DNA from: Nitratireductor sp.
Lineage (GTDB): Bacteria; Pseudomonadota; Alphaproteobacteria; Rhizobiales; Rhizobiaceae
Length of the DNA: 64,000 nucleotides
Assembly: GCA_020637805.1 (NCBI GenBank)
Contig: JACKJU010000006.1
Location: forward strand, 213,649-277,648
Reading direction: 5' to 3'
Within the stretch, counting starts at the first letter, position 1. Each line of letters starts with the position of its first letter. Positions 7,958 through 16,443 of the stretch are shown one piece after another. Made by a program: the position numbers and the translations under genes. Below the pieces are notes generated by a model. It did no database searches. It was given only the letters and a program-made list of their open reading frames with translations, and was not told the DNA's origin.

Positions 7958-8042
7958 AATCCGTGAGCGCATGGGAACGCAGGCGTGAGGACGACGTGTC
8001 CACACACCTGTTTGGATGCAAGGCATTGGCAACAAAAGGAAA

Positions 8043-8828
8043 TCAGGCGTTCAGCAGTTCAATGGCCTGCTCGTGGATCGCCTTGTTCGCGGCTGCCAGC
8101 ACTCTCCCGCCCTCATTGCAGGGGTTGCCTTGCCAGTCTGTTACGATTCCACCGGCGCCCCGGATCACGGGAATGAGCGGGGCGATGTCATAAACATGCA
8201 GGCATGATTCCATGACGATTTCGATGTGTCCTGCTGCAAGCATGGCATAGGCGTAGCAGTCGCAGCCGTAGCGCACGAGACGGGTTGCCTCCAGCATCTT
8301 GTACCAGAGCGGTTTTTCATGGTCGGGGAAAATGTCCGGCGAAGTGGTCATCGCGGTTGCCTGCGGCAATGCTTCAATCGGAGAGGTCTTGAGCGCCGAC
8401 GCGATCCCGCCACGAAGGTATTTTGATGCTCCTCCGGCATTGAGAAAGATTTCATCGGTAAATGGCTGGTGCATGACACCGGCGACGGGTTCACCGTCGC
8501 GCATCAGGCCTACCAGCGTTCCCCACGTAGGCAGGCCCGAAATGAATGCCCGCGTGCCGTCCACTGGGTCGATGATCCAGCGCCATTCTGCATCCGGTTT
8601 CACGGGGGCCTCTTCCTCGCCAAGAATTCCGTGCGTGGGGTAATGCCGCATCAGCCACTCACGGATCGCGGCCTCCGCGCCGCGATCTGCAAGCGTAACC
8701 GGATCGAAGCCGCCTGGATCGGCCTCCTTGTCGTCGATGTCGATCGGCATGCGGAAACGCGACATGGTTTGCGGCCTGGCGATTTCGCACAGCGCAAGCA
8801 ATGCGGTTTCGATTTCCGTTTCATTCAT
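8043..8828 (-). CDS. hisN: Histidinol-phosphatase of the inositol-monophosphatase family
   Basis: A Mg-dependent phosphatase of 261 residues. IMPase motifs are all present: GEEEAP (about 70-75), DPVDGT (87-92) and YDIAPL (213-218, with the metal Asp214). Rhizobial genes of this type next to N-formylglutamate amidohydrolase are annotated as the histidinol-phosphate phosphatase that completes histidine synthesis. The ATG at 8826-8828 suits the family length; an upstream in-frame start at 8897 would overlap the neighbour. Strict substrate specificity cannot be read from sequence. Confidence 0.82.
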   Translation of the reverse strand: MNETEIETALLALCEIARPQTMSRFRMPIDIDDKEADPGGFDPVTLADRGAEAAIREWLMRHYPTHGILGEEEAPVKPDAEWRWIIDPVDGTRAFISGLPTWGTLVGLMRDGEPVAGVMHQPFTDEIFLNAGGASKYLRGGIASALKTSPIEALPQATAMTTSPDIFPDHEKPLWYKMLEATRLVRYGCDCYAYAMLAAGHIEIVMESCLHVYDIAPLIPVIRGAGGIVTDWQGNPCNEGGRVLAAANKAIHEQAIELLNA

Positions 8829-8883
8829 TGGATGATCTCTCGACACGGTTATTCGCGGGCCACAACCCGAGGCGTTGAAGGCG

Positions 8884-9798
8884 TCACTCGGCGGCAAGCG
8901 GGGTTTCGCCTGCCAGATCTGCGGAGGGAAGTGATATCATGTGTTCGGCCAGATCGGTCAGGTCGCGGCGCAGGCGGTCGAAACCGGAAGATTTGCGCAT
9001 GCGGACTTCATCCATGTAGAGCCCACGGTTGACCTCGATCTGGATGGCATGCAGCCCATGGCCTGGCCGGCCGTAGTGGCTGGTGATGAAACCGCCTGCA
9101 TAGGGCTTGTTCAGCGCAACCCGGTAGCCGCGCCCTTTCAGATATTCGGTGGCAGCGTGGGTGAGCGCGGGCGAACAGGATGATCCGTAGCGGTCGCCGA
9201 CAACAAAGTCGGCCCGCGCCGACCAGTTCCTGGCGCGCCTGCTGAAGGCACTCGCCGATGGCATGGAATGGCAGTCCACCAGCACTGCGTGGCCAAACCG
9301 CGCTATGGCCTTGGCGAGCAAGGTGCGAAGCCGTTCATGGTAGGGTTTGTAGTACCGCTCAATGCGTTCCAGCCCCTCGGCCACGGTCAGCTTGCGGTTG
9401 TATATCTCTTCGCGCTCGGAAACGATGCGGGCAATCGTGCCAAGTCCGCCGCTGACGCGCACAGAGCGTGTATTGGCGAATGCAGGCAGCGCTTCGGAAA
9501 ACATCACCGGGTCGAGCTCATAGGGTTCCCGGTTTACGTCCAGCCATGCGCGCGGGAAATTGGCTGCAAGCAGTGGTGCTCCAAGGGCAATCACATCGGC
9601 AAACAGTTCGTCGACCAGGTAATCTTCGGATTTGCGAATCGAAAGATTGTCCAGTCGGGTCATGGCGTGAAAACTCGGCGGATAGCGGCGGCCCGAATGG
9701 GGCGAATTAAACACGAAAGGCACGCGTGCGCCTCCAGCCCCGTCAAGGGGCAGGCTGAGCGTGAACGGCTCGCCAAAACCGTCAAAATCAGCTGCCAT
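8884..9798 (-). CDS. N-formylglutamate amidohydrolase family protein (first copy)
   Basis: A 304-residue member of the FGase family, zinc-dependent hydrolases related to HutG. FNSPHSGRRYP (about 26-36), DVNREPYELDP and DCHSMPS carry the conserved His and acidic residues. It lies just upstream of hisN on the same strand, an arrangement common in Hyphomicrobiales that suggests a shared histidine-related or amide-hydrolysing role. The ATG at 9796-9798 is chosen because AGGAAGG stands 5 bases before it; a longer reading frame from 9942 has no ribosome site. The true substrate is uncertain. Confidence 0.85.
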   Translation of the reverse strand: MAADFDGFGEPFTLSLPLDGAGGARVPFVFNSPHSGRRYPPSFHAMTRLDNLSIRKSEDYLVDELFADVIALGAPLLAANFPRAWLDVNREPYELDPVMFSEALPAFANTRSVRVSGGLGTIARIVSEREEIYNRKLTVAEGLERIERYYKPYHERLRTLLAKAIARFGHAVLVDCHSMPSASAFSRRARNWSARADFVVGDRYGSSCSPALTHAATEYLKGRGYRVALNKPYAGGFITSHYGRPGHGLHAIQIEVNRGLYMDEVRMRKSSGFDRLRRDLTDLAEHMISLPSADLAGETPLAAE

Positions 9799-10009
9799 TT
9801 GTGCCTTCCTGCCGTTTCTGGCGGGAATCTGCCAAATCGGACGATGCAAGTCCATTGCTGTTTTTGGCATTGCAGCGCTTTCGTGAAACCCGTGTTTGAG
9901 GGCAAGCCCTTGATTTTTCCGCCACGAGGGGCATTCTTTCACGTGTTGTTTACCGGAATATGGTTCGCTCTACCGAACTTGATTCCCGGGGATTCGAGAC
10001 GGATTGGGC

Positions 10010-10369
10010 ATGAACAAGATCCTGCTTGCTGAAGACGACAATGATATGCGCCGCTTCCTGGTGAAGGCGCTGGAGAAGGCTGGCTACGAAGTCATGTCCT
10101 ATGACAACGGTGCCAGTGCCTATGACCGGCTTCGCGAGGAGCCCTTCAACCTGCTGCTGACCGATATCGTGATGCCGGAGATGGATGGTATCGAACTGGC
10201 GCGGCGCGCCACCGAGATCGATCCCGATCTCAAGGTGATGTTCATTACCGGTTTTGCTGCGGTGGCACTCAATCCCGATTCACATGCACCCAAGGAAGCC
10301 AAGGTGCTTTCCAAGCCTTTTCACCTGCGCGACCTGGTGAACGAGGTCGAAAAGATGCTCGCTGCCTAG
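10010..10369 (+). CDS. cpdR: Single-domain response regulator CpdR
   Basis: A stand-alone receiver domain of 119 residues with no output domain. The acidic pocket (Glu8-Asp9-Asp10), phospho-acceptor Asp52 in LTDIVMPEMDG, switch Thr in FITGFA and Lys in LSKPFH are intact. The sequence is close to CpdR, which is phosphorylated through the CckA-ChpT relay and, when unphosphorylated, helps deliver CtrA and other proteins to ClpXP. The tail ends Leu-Ala-Ala, as expected for ClpXP-controlled CpdR. The ATG at 10010 gives the usual MNKILLAEDD start; a TTG two codons earlier is less likely. Confidence 0.93.
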   Translation: MNKILLAEDDNDMRRFLVKALEKAGYEVMSYDNGASAYDRLREEPFNLLLTDIVMPEMDGIELARRATEIDPDLKVMFITGFAAVALNPDSHAPKEAKVLSKPFHLRDLVNEVEKMLAA

Positions 10370-10523
10370 ATTGGCGAGCAGCGCAGGCAAAAAAGTTTCG
10401 CGCCTGGCGTTTCACAACTTGACGGAAAACTGTTTTTTGTGGTCTATCCGGCGCGTTGTCCGGCTGGACGGCAAATCCTGCAAATGGCACATGCCCGACT
10501 TGGCGTGATGCTAAACCGGTATA

Positions 10524-10598
10524 GGGCGATTAGCTCAGCGGGAGAGCACTTCGTTGACATCGAAGGGGTCACTGGTTCAATCCCAGTATCGCCCACCA
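10524..10598 (+). tRNA. tRNA-Val (anticodon GAC), CCA encoded
   Basis: A 75-nt cloverleaf: acceptor GGGCGAT pairs with ATCGCCC, the D arm is GCTC...GAGC, the anticodon stem is CTTCG/CGAAG with loop TTGACAT (GAC, valine), and the T arm is ACTGG/CCAGT with TTCAATC. Discriminator A and a genomic CCA complete it. A bulged hairpin at 10633-10662 follows without a T-tract. Confidence 0.96.
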
Positions 10599-10766
10599 TC
10601 TACTGGAACCGCCTTTTCTCATCATCTTGCGTAGTGATTGCAGCGATTGGCTGCAATTCACTCGTGTGAAGCGGATAGCGTCAGCGGTATTGGGCGCTGC
10701 CGCTATCCTGACCCCTTTTTTCCGAACGACCACACTTCAACTGCCGGCTGAGCGGGTGCCGGGAAA

Positions 10767-11513
10767 TCACACGACGACGATGAGCGCCCCTGATCGTACC
10801 CGTCCGTAGAGATCGATCACGTCCTGGTTCATCATGCGCACGCAGCCTGACGAAACCGCCTTGCCGATCGTCCAGTATTCCGGCGTTCCGTGCACGCGGT
10901 ACAGCGTGTCCTCGCCATTCTGGAAGATGTAGAGGGCACGCGCGCCAAGCGGGTTGTCGAGACCGGGGGGCATGCCGCCGTTCTCGGCGCTATATTTTTC
11001 CAGTTCGGGCTGCCGGGCGATCATTTCGTCGGGTGGCGTCCATTTGGGCCATTCCTGCTTCCACTGGATCACGCCTTCGCCCGACCAAGCAAATCCCTGG
11101 CGGCCAAGCCCGACGCCATAGCGCATGGCGGTGCCACCTTCCTCGACCAGGTGAAGGAAGAAGGTAGAGGTATCCACGATCAGCGTGCCCGGCCTGTAAT
11201 TCGCGGGAAAATCTACCCGCCGCCTCAGGAATTGCCTTGGCACCTTGGAGATGTCGACGGCAGGAATTGGAAAGCGTTCGTAGGGCAGGGGCCCGTAGAT
11301 TGCCTTGTAATCCATGCCATAGGGGTCGGCCATTTCCGGTGCGGGCTGGCGCGTTACGCGGACACGGCGTTCCGTCGTCACGCAACCTGTAAGCGCCAGG
11401 CAGGAAAGCCCGGCGAGCGATTTAACGAATCCACGCCGGTTGATGGCTGGTTCCTGCGGCCCGATGCCGGTTGCCGGGGATGCGGTCCCGGCGGAAGATC
11501 TGGTGAATACCAT
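10767..11513 (-). CDS. L,D-transpeptidase (YkuD domain) lipoprotein
   Basis: A 248-residue envelope enzyme that would make 3-3 cross-links in peptidoglycan or attach proteins to it. The N-terminus has NRRGFVK followed by a hydrophobic stretch and the lipobox LTGC (Cys44), so export may be through Tat with lipid anchoring. The YkuD catalytic block is complete: His208 (VHGTPE) and Cys224 (SSGCVRM). Such enzymes are numerous in Hyphomicrobiales. It is transcribed toward the tRNA gene and appears monocistronic. Confidence 0.92.
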   Translation of the reverse strand: MVFTRSSAGTASPATGIGPQEPAINRRGFVKSLAGLSCLALTGCVTTERRVRVTRQPAPEMADPYGMDYKAIYGPLPYERFPIPAVDISKVPRQFLRRRVDFPANYRPGTLIVDTSTFFLHLVEEGGTAMRYGVGLGRQGFAWSGEGVIQWKQEWPKWTPPDEMIARQPELEKYSAENGGMPPGLDNPLGARALYIFQNGEDTLYRVHGTPEYWTIGKAVSSGCVRMMNQDVIDLYGRVRSGALIVVV

Positions 11514-11584
11514 TTCGTCCTCTCGATACTCGAAACAATGTCATGCCGAAAAACGGCAGATGTGGGATGCCCGGAGGGCAGAAT

Positions 11585-11995
11585 TCATGCGTCCGAGAGG
11601 ATGGGCGGCCTGAACGGCGTGTCCTTCAATGCCGGAAGTAGACAGGAAACGGGCTCAAGACAGCTGCTGGCAGACGGTGTGTCGACCCGGCTGAGAGACG
11701 CAGGTGCCACCGAAGCAGCGGGAGGCTTGCACCAAACAGTGCAGTGTCCTGTCTTTGCATTCAATGATGTCTTGGCGTGAAGATGGAGACACCGCCCCGA
11801 AGGTTTCGTGAGAAGATTTGCAAAGGTAAGGCTCTCCACGATCCCGGCGCCGGCTCTTGCATGGGTCGTACCGGCTGCCATTGCAAGGTGTTCCCTCGCC
11901 ATTGCCGACTTTCCGAGAGTTGGCACACCGGAAGCAAATGCATTGCTTCCGGCGATTGAAAACAGGAACAGCAGACAGAGGGTGAATGCGCGCAT
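11585..11995 (-). CDS. Possible small secreted Cys-containing protein, unknown function
   Basis: A 136-residue frame that starts with a good Sec signal peptide (about 1-22, hydrophobic LCLLFLFSIAG, cleavage near AFA-SG) and has AAGGG upstream of its ATG. The mature part has five cysteines and no recognisable domain. It sits between an L,D-transpeptidase gene and a decayed RTX-type gene, so it may itself be a degraded or orphan gene. Codon bias cannot be measured here. It could be spurious, but the leader is better than chance. Confidence 0.4.
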   Translation of the reverse strand: MRAFTLCLLFLFSIAGSNAFASGVPTLGKSAMAREHLAMAAGTTHARAGAGIVESLTFANLLTKPSGRCLHLHAKTSLNAKTGHCTVWCKPPAASVAPASLSRVDTPSASSCLEPVSCLLPALKDTPFRPPILSDA

Positions 11996-12082
11996 GAACC
12001 CTTAATGTCCGAGCGCAGGAAAAGTTGCAATCACGCGTCATTGAAGGATGTTCAACACAGCGTGAGTGGTGGCTACCGCTCT

Positions 12083-12870
12083 CGGAAACAAGGCGGGAAT
12101 GGGCGCTCTCGCCGCCCACTCACGGTTTTGCTTCAGGAACCGGTTCCAGGCGATCTGGAACAACACCAGATTTGCATCGGCATTCTGAAGTTCGGCAAGC
12201 GCGGTGTAGCCATAGGCAGTCAGATTGAGGCCGCCTTTGCCATCGGTGAAGTCCGGGATGGTGTCCGTTGCCGACCGTGCGCGAGAAGAAGATGTCGTTG
12301 GCCGCCTGGCCCTTGAAGAGGTCGTCGAGCGCGCCGCCAGTCAGCATGTTGTCATCGGTCGCCCCGAGAATGAACTGGATGCCGTGGCTGGCGGTGTTGC
12401 GGACCATCTGCATCTCGCCGGAATGGACATTCTCCTGCTCCAGGCTCTGCCCGGTCACCGCGTTGAGCGGATCGGTGATGACAATGCCCGTCATGCCGCC
12501 CTCTGCGTTGTAGGTGGTGGTGGAAACCCGTCCGTCGTCATAGGTTGTGACGCTCTCGCGTCTGGCCCGAACCATTGCGAACAGCGGAATCGTCATAGCC
12601 AGTCGAGCGGGTTCTCTCGACCGTCTCGATCCCGGCATCGAAGAGGGAACCATGCGTCGTCAGTTCTACGTGCCATATCCCATGAAGACGGCATCGCGAG
12701 TTCCGGCAACGGAGGAGGTCAGGTCTGGCATGCCCTCGCGGTCAGCCTCAGAAGAGCCAAAGCGGAAGAAATCGAGGATGGAATCTGTTCCCCGGTCTGG
12801 TTGTCCTCGACCGAAGTGAAGTCGAACGTGCAGCCCGCGGCCCGGCGGTTGCTTCCGATACGAGTGTGAT
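12083..12870 (-). pseudogene. Decayed RTX/hemolysin-type calcium-binding protein gene
   Basis: Fragments of an RTX-like secreted protein lie in different minus-strand frames. At about 12690-12790 GTDSILDFFRF is read, then stops intervene. At about 12320-12560 comes YDDGRVSTTTYNAEGG, followed by FILGATDDNMLTGGALDD, a weak RTX nonapeptide block. At about 12290 the frame shifts, after which DFTDGKGGLNLTAYGYTAL and AELQNADANLVL continue (to about 12170), the usual C-terminal RTX module. No intact start or secretion signal remains. It reads as a gene ruined by frameshifts and stops; the ends given are approximate. Confidence 0.6.
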
Positions 12871-13208
12871 TGCCATCACCTGCTTCTTTTCTGGTGCTCC
12901 ACGCACCAATACCAATTGAGCCGGCCCCTTTCCGCAAAGAGAAACTTGCCGTGCGAGGTATTATCAGTCCCGCCAAGGAGGCAGCCTCGTGCCGACTTCC
13001 CCTACCATTTGTGCCCCGGCGCACTCTGATAGTGGAAGTCGCGCAGAATCAAACTTGGCAGGGCAAATGTTTACCCGTAGTGAAGGATGTTGATGCCCTG
13101 TTCCCGGGAAATAGGCCCTGGAATTACAATATCTGAGTATACGACCAGTTGAGCGGGCCTGCAATCAGCCGTTCGGTATCTCGGATATTCGCAATGGTAG
13201 AAAGCCGC
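12871..13208. other. Stretch with no supported gene
   Basis: About 340 bases between the RTX relic and gapR. Only short frames without credible starts or domains are present, and no clear terminator or repeat was seen. It may be further debris of the decayed gene. Confidence 0.4.
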
Positions 13209-13475
13209 CTATTCGCTGTCTTCCTCGAAATCAGGCAGCATGCCGAGGGCGTGGAGATACAGATCGCGGATGGTGTCCTGCTCCTGGCGTTCAGCGGTAT
13301 CCTGCTTGCGGATGCGGACGACCTGGCGCAACACCTTGGTGTCGAAGCCGTTGCCCTTGGCTTCAGCATAGACATCCTTGATGTCGTCGGAAATCGCCTT
13401 TTTTTCCTCTTCAAGACGCTCGATGCGTTCGACGATCTGTTTCAACTGCTCGCGTGCTACGGAAGTGTCGACCAT
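13209..13475 (-). CDS. gapR: GapR-family nucleoid-associated protein (DUF2312, UPF0335)
   Basis: An 88-residue helical protein matching the DUF2312 family. The N-terminal coiled coil (about 5-40, [19 protein letters not shown]) is followed by the conserved block [17 protein letters not shown] and a short acidic tail. In Caulobacter, GapR binds overtwisted AT-rich DNA ahead of replication and transcription. It is the last gene of a minus-strand group with DUF1244 and an FGase-like gene, a synteny common in Hyphomicrobiales. Confidence 0.93.
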   Translation of the reverse strand: MVDTSVAREQLKQIVERIERLEEEKKAISDDIKDVYAEAKGNGFDTKVLRQVVRIRKQDTAERQEQDTIRDLYLHALGMLPDFEEDSE

Positions 13476-13594
13476 GTGTAGTTCCTCGTGTTCTGTCGTG
13501 TTTCCGGTCTTCCCGCCGGGAAGGGCCGGTCGCTGTATTCGGGGTTCAGGTACCGGAGGCGGGTTGATCGACCACTTCCATTACCGGTGTGTTG

Positions 13595-13900
13595 TTATTC
13601 CTTCGGCCTGTTGACCTCGAAGGCTGCCAGCTTCTCGCTGCTCGCCTCCTTCTGGTATTCTTCCTTCCAACGGGAATAGGGCATGCCGTAGACCATTTCG
13701 CGTGCCTCTTCCTTGTCGAGATCGAGTCCCTTTTCGTCTGCCGCATCTTTCATCCAGTTGGACAGGCAGTTGCGGCAGAACCCGGCCAGGTTCATCAGGT
13801 CGATGTTCTGCACGTCAGTGCGTTCGCGCAGGTGGCCGACAAGGCGCCGGAACGCGGCGGCCTCAAGTTCGGTGCGGGTCTTGTCGTCGATTTCGGTCAT
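13595..13900 (-). CDS. DUF1244 family protein
   Basis: A 101-residue conserved alphaproteobacterial protein of unknown function. Visible family features are RLVGHLRERTDVQNIDLMN, the pair of cysteines in GFCRNCLSNWM (about 42-52), and MPYSRWKEEYQ near the C-terminus. The CxxC could bind metal but lacks a second pair. The ATG at 13898-13900 has AGGAGG 8 bases upstream. It lies between an FGase-like gene and gapR on the same strand. Confidence 0.85.
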   Translation of the reverse strand: MTEIDDKTRTELEAAAFRRLVGHLRERTDVQNIDLMNLAGFCRNCLSNWMKDAADEKGLDLDKEEAREMVYGMPYSRWKEEYQKEASSEKLAAFEVNRPKE

Positions 13901-13975
13901 TTGCCATCCTCCTGGCCTGCTGTTGCCCGGCATTTTCCGTTTTTGCCATTCATTGCGCGGGACCTCAACACTCTC

Positions 13976-14815
13976 TCAGACCTGCCCGCTACCGCTCATC
14001 GAATGCGAGTGGCGCGGCATGGGCAGCAAGGTGCGCGAGCCGAAATGGCGCCGTTCGTGAAGATCGGGTGCCTGCATGGACTGTTCAACAGCATGTACCA
14101 GTTTTTCAACCCATTCATCGATACCCGATTGTTCACGAACGAGATCCTGCCGGATCTCGATGAGGGCGTGGGCGATACCGGCCTCGGTGCAATGGCGGTA
14201 CATAGTGTCGCCGATCAGTGCACCATCATAGGGTTCATTGTCGCCTACCACGCAACCCTCGATGCCGTGGAGCGCAGCCATGAGCGGTTTGGCAAATCGC
14301 GGATCGTTGTCCCACAAGACCGAGGCATGCCATGGGCGCGGAAGGTTGTTCCACTTGTCGGTCATGGTGTGGACGGACAATACGACAGGTGTTCTTTCGC
14401 TACCATTGTCCGTGACGACCGACCGCGCGATCATTTCGCCGATTGCCTGGTCATACGGGCGGAAGAAGGTAGCCAGGCGGTAGTCGCGCTCGGCTGCACT
14501 CAGGGGATAGTTTGCCGGAATGACGGCACCGTCGGAAAGCTGGCGTATCAGCGTCGGATCGTCTTCGCCACGGTTTGGATCGATCAGCAGCCGTGAAAAG
14601 GTGGACATCACTGCCGGAACGCCAAGCCGCTCCGCAAGACCGCGCGTCAGACCTTCAGCGCCGATATCGTATGCGATATGACGCTCCAGCTCGCTTAGTG
14701 GCAGTCCGAGCGAACCATAGCTTTCAGGCATGGCGTTTCGCGCATGATCGCAGATCAGCACGAGGCCTCTGGAATAATCGCCATCGATGGTCAAAAACGG
14801 TGTCTTGTCTGGCAT
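13976..14815 (-). CDS. N-formylglutamate amidohydrolase family protein (second copy)
   Basis: A second, shorter FGase-family protein, about 279 residues from the ATG at 14813-14815 (a GTG at 14893 would add 26 residues with no ribosome site). LICDHARNAMP (about 21-31), DPNRGEDDPTLI and VLSVHTMT carry the presumed metal-binding and catalytic residues. It is only distantly similar to the copy at 8884-9798. It heads the group with DUF1244 and gapR. The physiological substrate is unknown. Confidence 0.82.
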   Translation of the reverse strand: MPDKTPFLTIDGDYSRGLVLICDHARNAMPESYGSLGLPLSELERHIAYDIGAEGLTRGLAERLGVPAVMSTFSRLLIDPNRGEDDPTLIRQLSDGAVIPANYPLSAAERDYRLATFFRPYDQAIGEMIARSVVTDNGSERTPVVLSVHTMTDKWNNLPRPWHASVLWDNDPRFAKPLMAALHGIEGCVVGDNEPYDGALIGDTMYRHCTEAGIAHALIEIRQDLVREQSGIDEWVEKLVHAVEQSMQAPDLHERRHFGSRTLLPMPRHSHSMSGSGQV

Positions 14816-14944
14816 GGATTGCGGGCCGGGAAAACCGGTAGTAGACGGTGGTTCCGATTGGAGGGCAGCTTCGGTTCGGGCAAGGTCTCTCACAGGGCCG
14901 GGAGCTTTTCAACCTGAATATCATCCGCCGGAGCTGGCAGAGGA

Positions 14945-15868
14945 ATGACAGATCAAATCCATGTAGATGCGCAGGCCGGAACGGTGGTTGAGCGTGAAGG
15001 GGCGACGCTGCCGTTTGCTGTCGCGTTCGCACTCCTTGTGACCGGTGCCGTGACGATGGGCATTTCGCCCGTCTTCGTCCGGTATTCGGAAGTGGGGCCT
15101 TTCGCCAGCGCGTTCTGGCGTGTTCTCCTCGCCCTTCCGGTTCTGTTCGTCTGGGCCTACCTGGAGACGCGGCATCGCGGGATCAACTGGCGGCTACCAA
15201 GAGCAATACTGCTCAGCGGTCTCTTTTTCTCCGGGGACCTGGTTTTCTGGCACCTGGCAATCGTCAACACGACCATGGCCAATGCAACGCTGATGGCAAC
15301 GCTTGCCCCGGTATGGGTGGTGCTGTTCTCGCGCGCATTCATAGGAGAGGAAGTGGGCCGTAACGCCTATTACGGGCTGGCGATCTGTCTTGCCGGCGCC
15401 TTCCTGCTGATCGGTTCGAGCTACCGGGTCGAGCCGGAGCGGATCGTAGGCGATCTCTACGGATTGATCACCTCGTTGTTTTTCGGCCTCTATTTCCTTG
15501 CGGTTCGTGTCGGCAGGCGAACCCACAGGGCAGGCGAGATCACCTTTCTTTCGACGCTGGTAACGGCATCTGTGCTTTTGGTGGTGGCGCTGATTTCGGG
15601 CAATTCCATGTTGCCGCAGACGCTTGGCGGCGTTGCTGCGCTTGTTGCGCTCGGAACCATCAGCCATGCAGGCGGACAGGGATTGCTGGCGGTGGCGCTG
15701 GGTTCGCTGTCTGCGGCCTTTTCCTCGCTGGTGATCTTCGTCGAGGCGCTGGCGGCCGCCCTGTTCGGTTGGCTTATTTTCTCGGAAGGCATGACACCCG
15801 GCCAGATCGGAGGCGGGGCGCTGATCCTGGTTGGGGTATGGGTTGCCCGGCCACGCGCCGGCAAATAA
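14945..15868 (+). CDS. DMT-superfamily transporter (EamA domains)
   Basis: A 307-residue inner-membrane protein with about ten hydrophobic segments arranged as two EamA repeats (about 25-160 and 175-300). The N-terminal 25 residues are polar. MGISPVFVRYSEVGPF and the NTTMANATLMATLAPVWV block are typical of drug/metabolite exporters. The substrate cannot be deduced. It is transcribed away from the FGase-like gene (128 bp apart, divergent) and is followed by a secreted DUF1036 protein. Confidence 0.88.
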   Translation: MTDQIHVDAQAGTVVEREGATLPFAVAFALLVTGAVTMGISPVFVRYSEVGPFASAFWRVLLALPVLFVWAYLETRHRGINWRLPRAILLSGLFFSGDLVFWHLAIVNTTMANATLMATLAPVWVVLFSRAFIGEEVGRNAYYGLAICLAGAFLLIGSSYRVEPERIVGDLYGLITSLFFGLYFLAVRVGRRTHRAGEITFLSTLVTASVLLVVALISGNSMLPQTLGGVAALVALGTISHAGGQGLLAVALGSLSAAFSSLVIFVEALAAALFGWLIFSEGMTPGQIGGGALILVGVWVARPRAGK

Positions 15869-16002
15869 CGGCAGCCGCCACATTCGGGCCACCGAAAGCA
15901 ACTATCGCAGCCAAAGCATTCCCCTTCGGGACGTTGACACCCCACGCGGCCTCGGCCAAAACAGCCGGGTTGGCCGACTCACATTGGGAGCATTTCCGCT
16001 AC

Positions 16003-16434
16003 ATGCGCAAGGCGCGGGTTCTCATTCTGGCAAATTTGCTGTTCGCGGCGGGTGCGGGGGCAGCGCTTGCCGATTTTCGCGTCTGCAACGATACCAAGAG
16101 CATGGTTGGCGTGGCGCTTGGTTACAGCGAGAGTTCCAAGTGGATCACCGAAGGCTGGTGGCAGATACCGGGCGAGACCTGCGCCTCGCTTCTCGAAGGT
16201 GACCTGAATTCCCAGTACTACTACGTCTATGCCGAAGATGCCGAGCGCGGCGGACAGTGGCGTGGCGACGTGTTCATGTGCACCGCCGATCGCGAGTTCA
16301 AGATCGAGGGTATCCAGGACTGCTTCACCCGCGGCTACAACAAGACCGGGTTTTTCGAGATCAATACCGGCAAGCGCGACAGCTGGCTTGTCCGGCTGAC
16401 CGAGACGGGCCAGACATCCTCTGCAGGAGAATAG
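16003..16434 (+). CDS. Secreted DUF1036 protein
   Basis: A 143-residue exported protein. Residues 1-23 form a signal peptide ending ALA-DF. The mature part matches DUF1036: FRVCNDT, KSMVGVALGY, EGWWQIPGETC, LNSQYYYVYAED, FMCTADREFKI and DCFTRGYNKTGFFEI. Four cysteines probably form two periplasmic disulfides. The function is unknown, though the family is conserved near pyruvate kinase, DUF1244 and gapR in rhizobia. It is convergent with the following hydrolase gene, 9 bp apart. Confidence 0.88.
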   Translation: MRKARVLILANLLFAAGAGAALADFRVCNDTKSMVGVALGYSESSKWITEGWWQIPGETCASLLEGDLNSQYYYVYAEDAERGGQWRGDVFMCTADREFKIEGIQDCFTRGYNKTGFFEINTGKRDSWLVRLTETGQTSSAGE

Positions 16435-16443
16435 GCTTTTCGT

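Noticed and set aside
8043..9942. hut (histidine utilisation) operon
   Set aside because: The FGase-like gene pairs with hisN; no hutH, hutU or hutI is present.
10524..13208. Genomic island integrated at tRNA-Val
   Set aside because: No integrase, no direct repeat of the tRNA 3' end and no phage genes were seen; a lone RTX relic is not enough.
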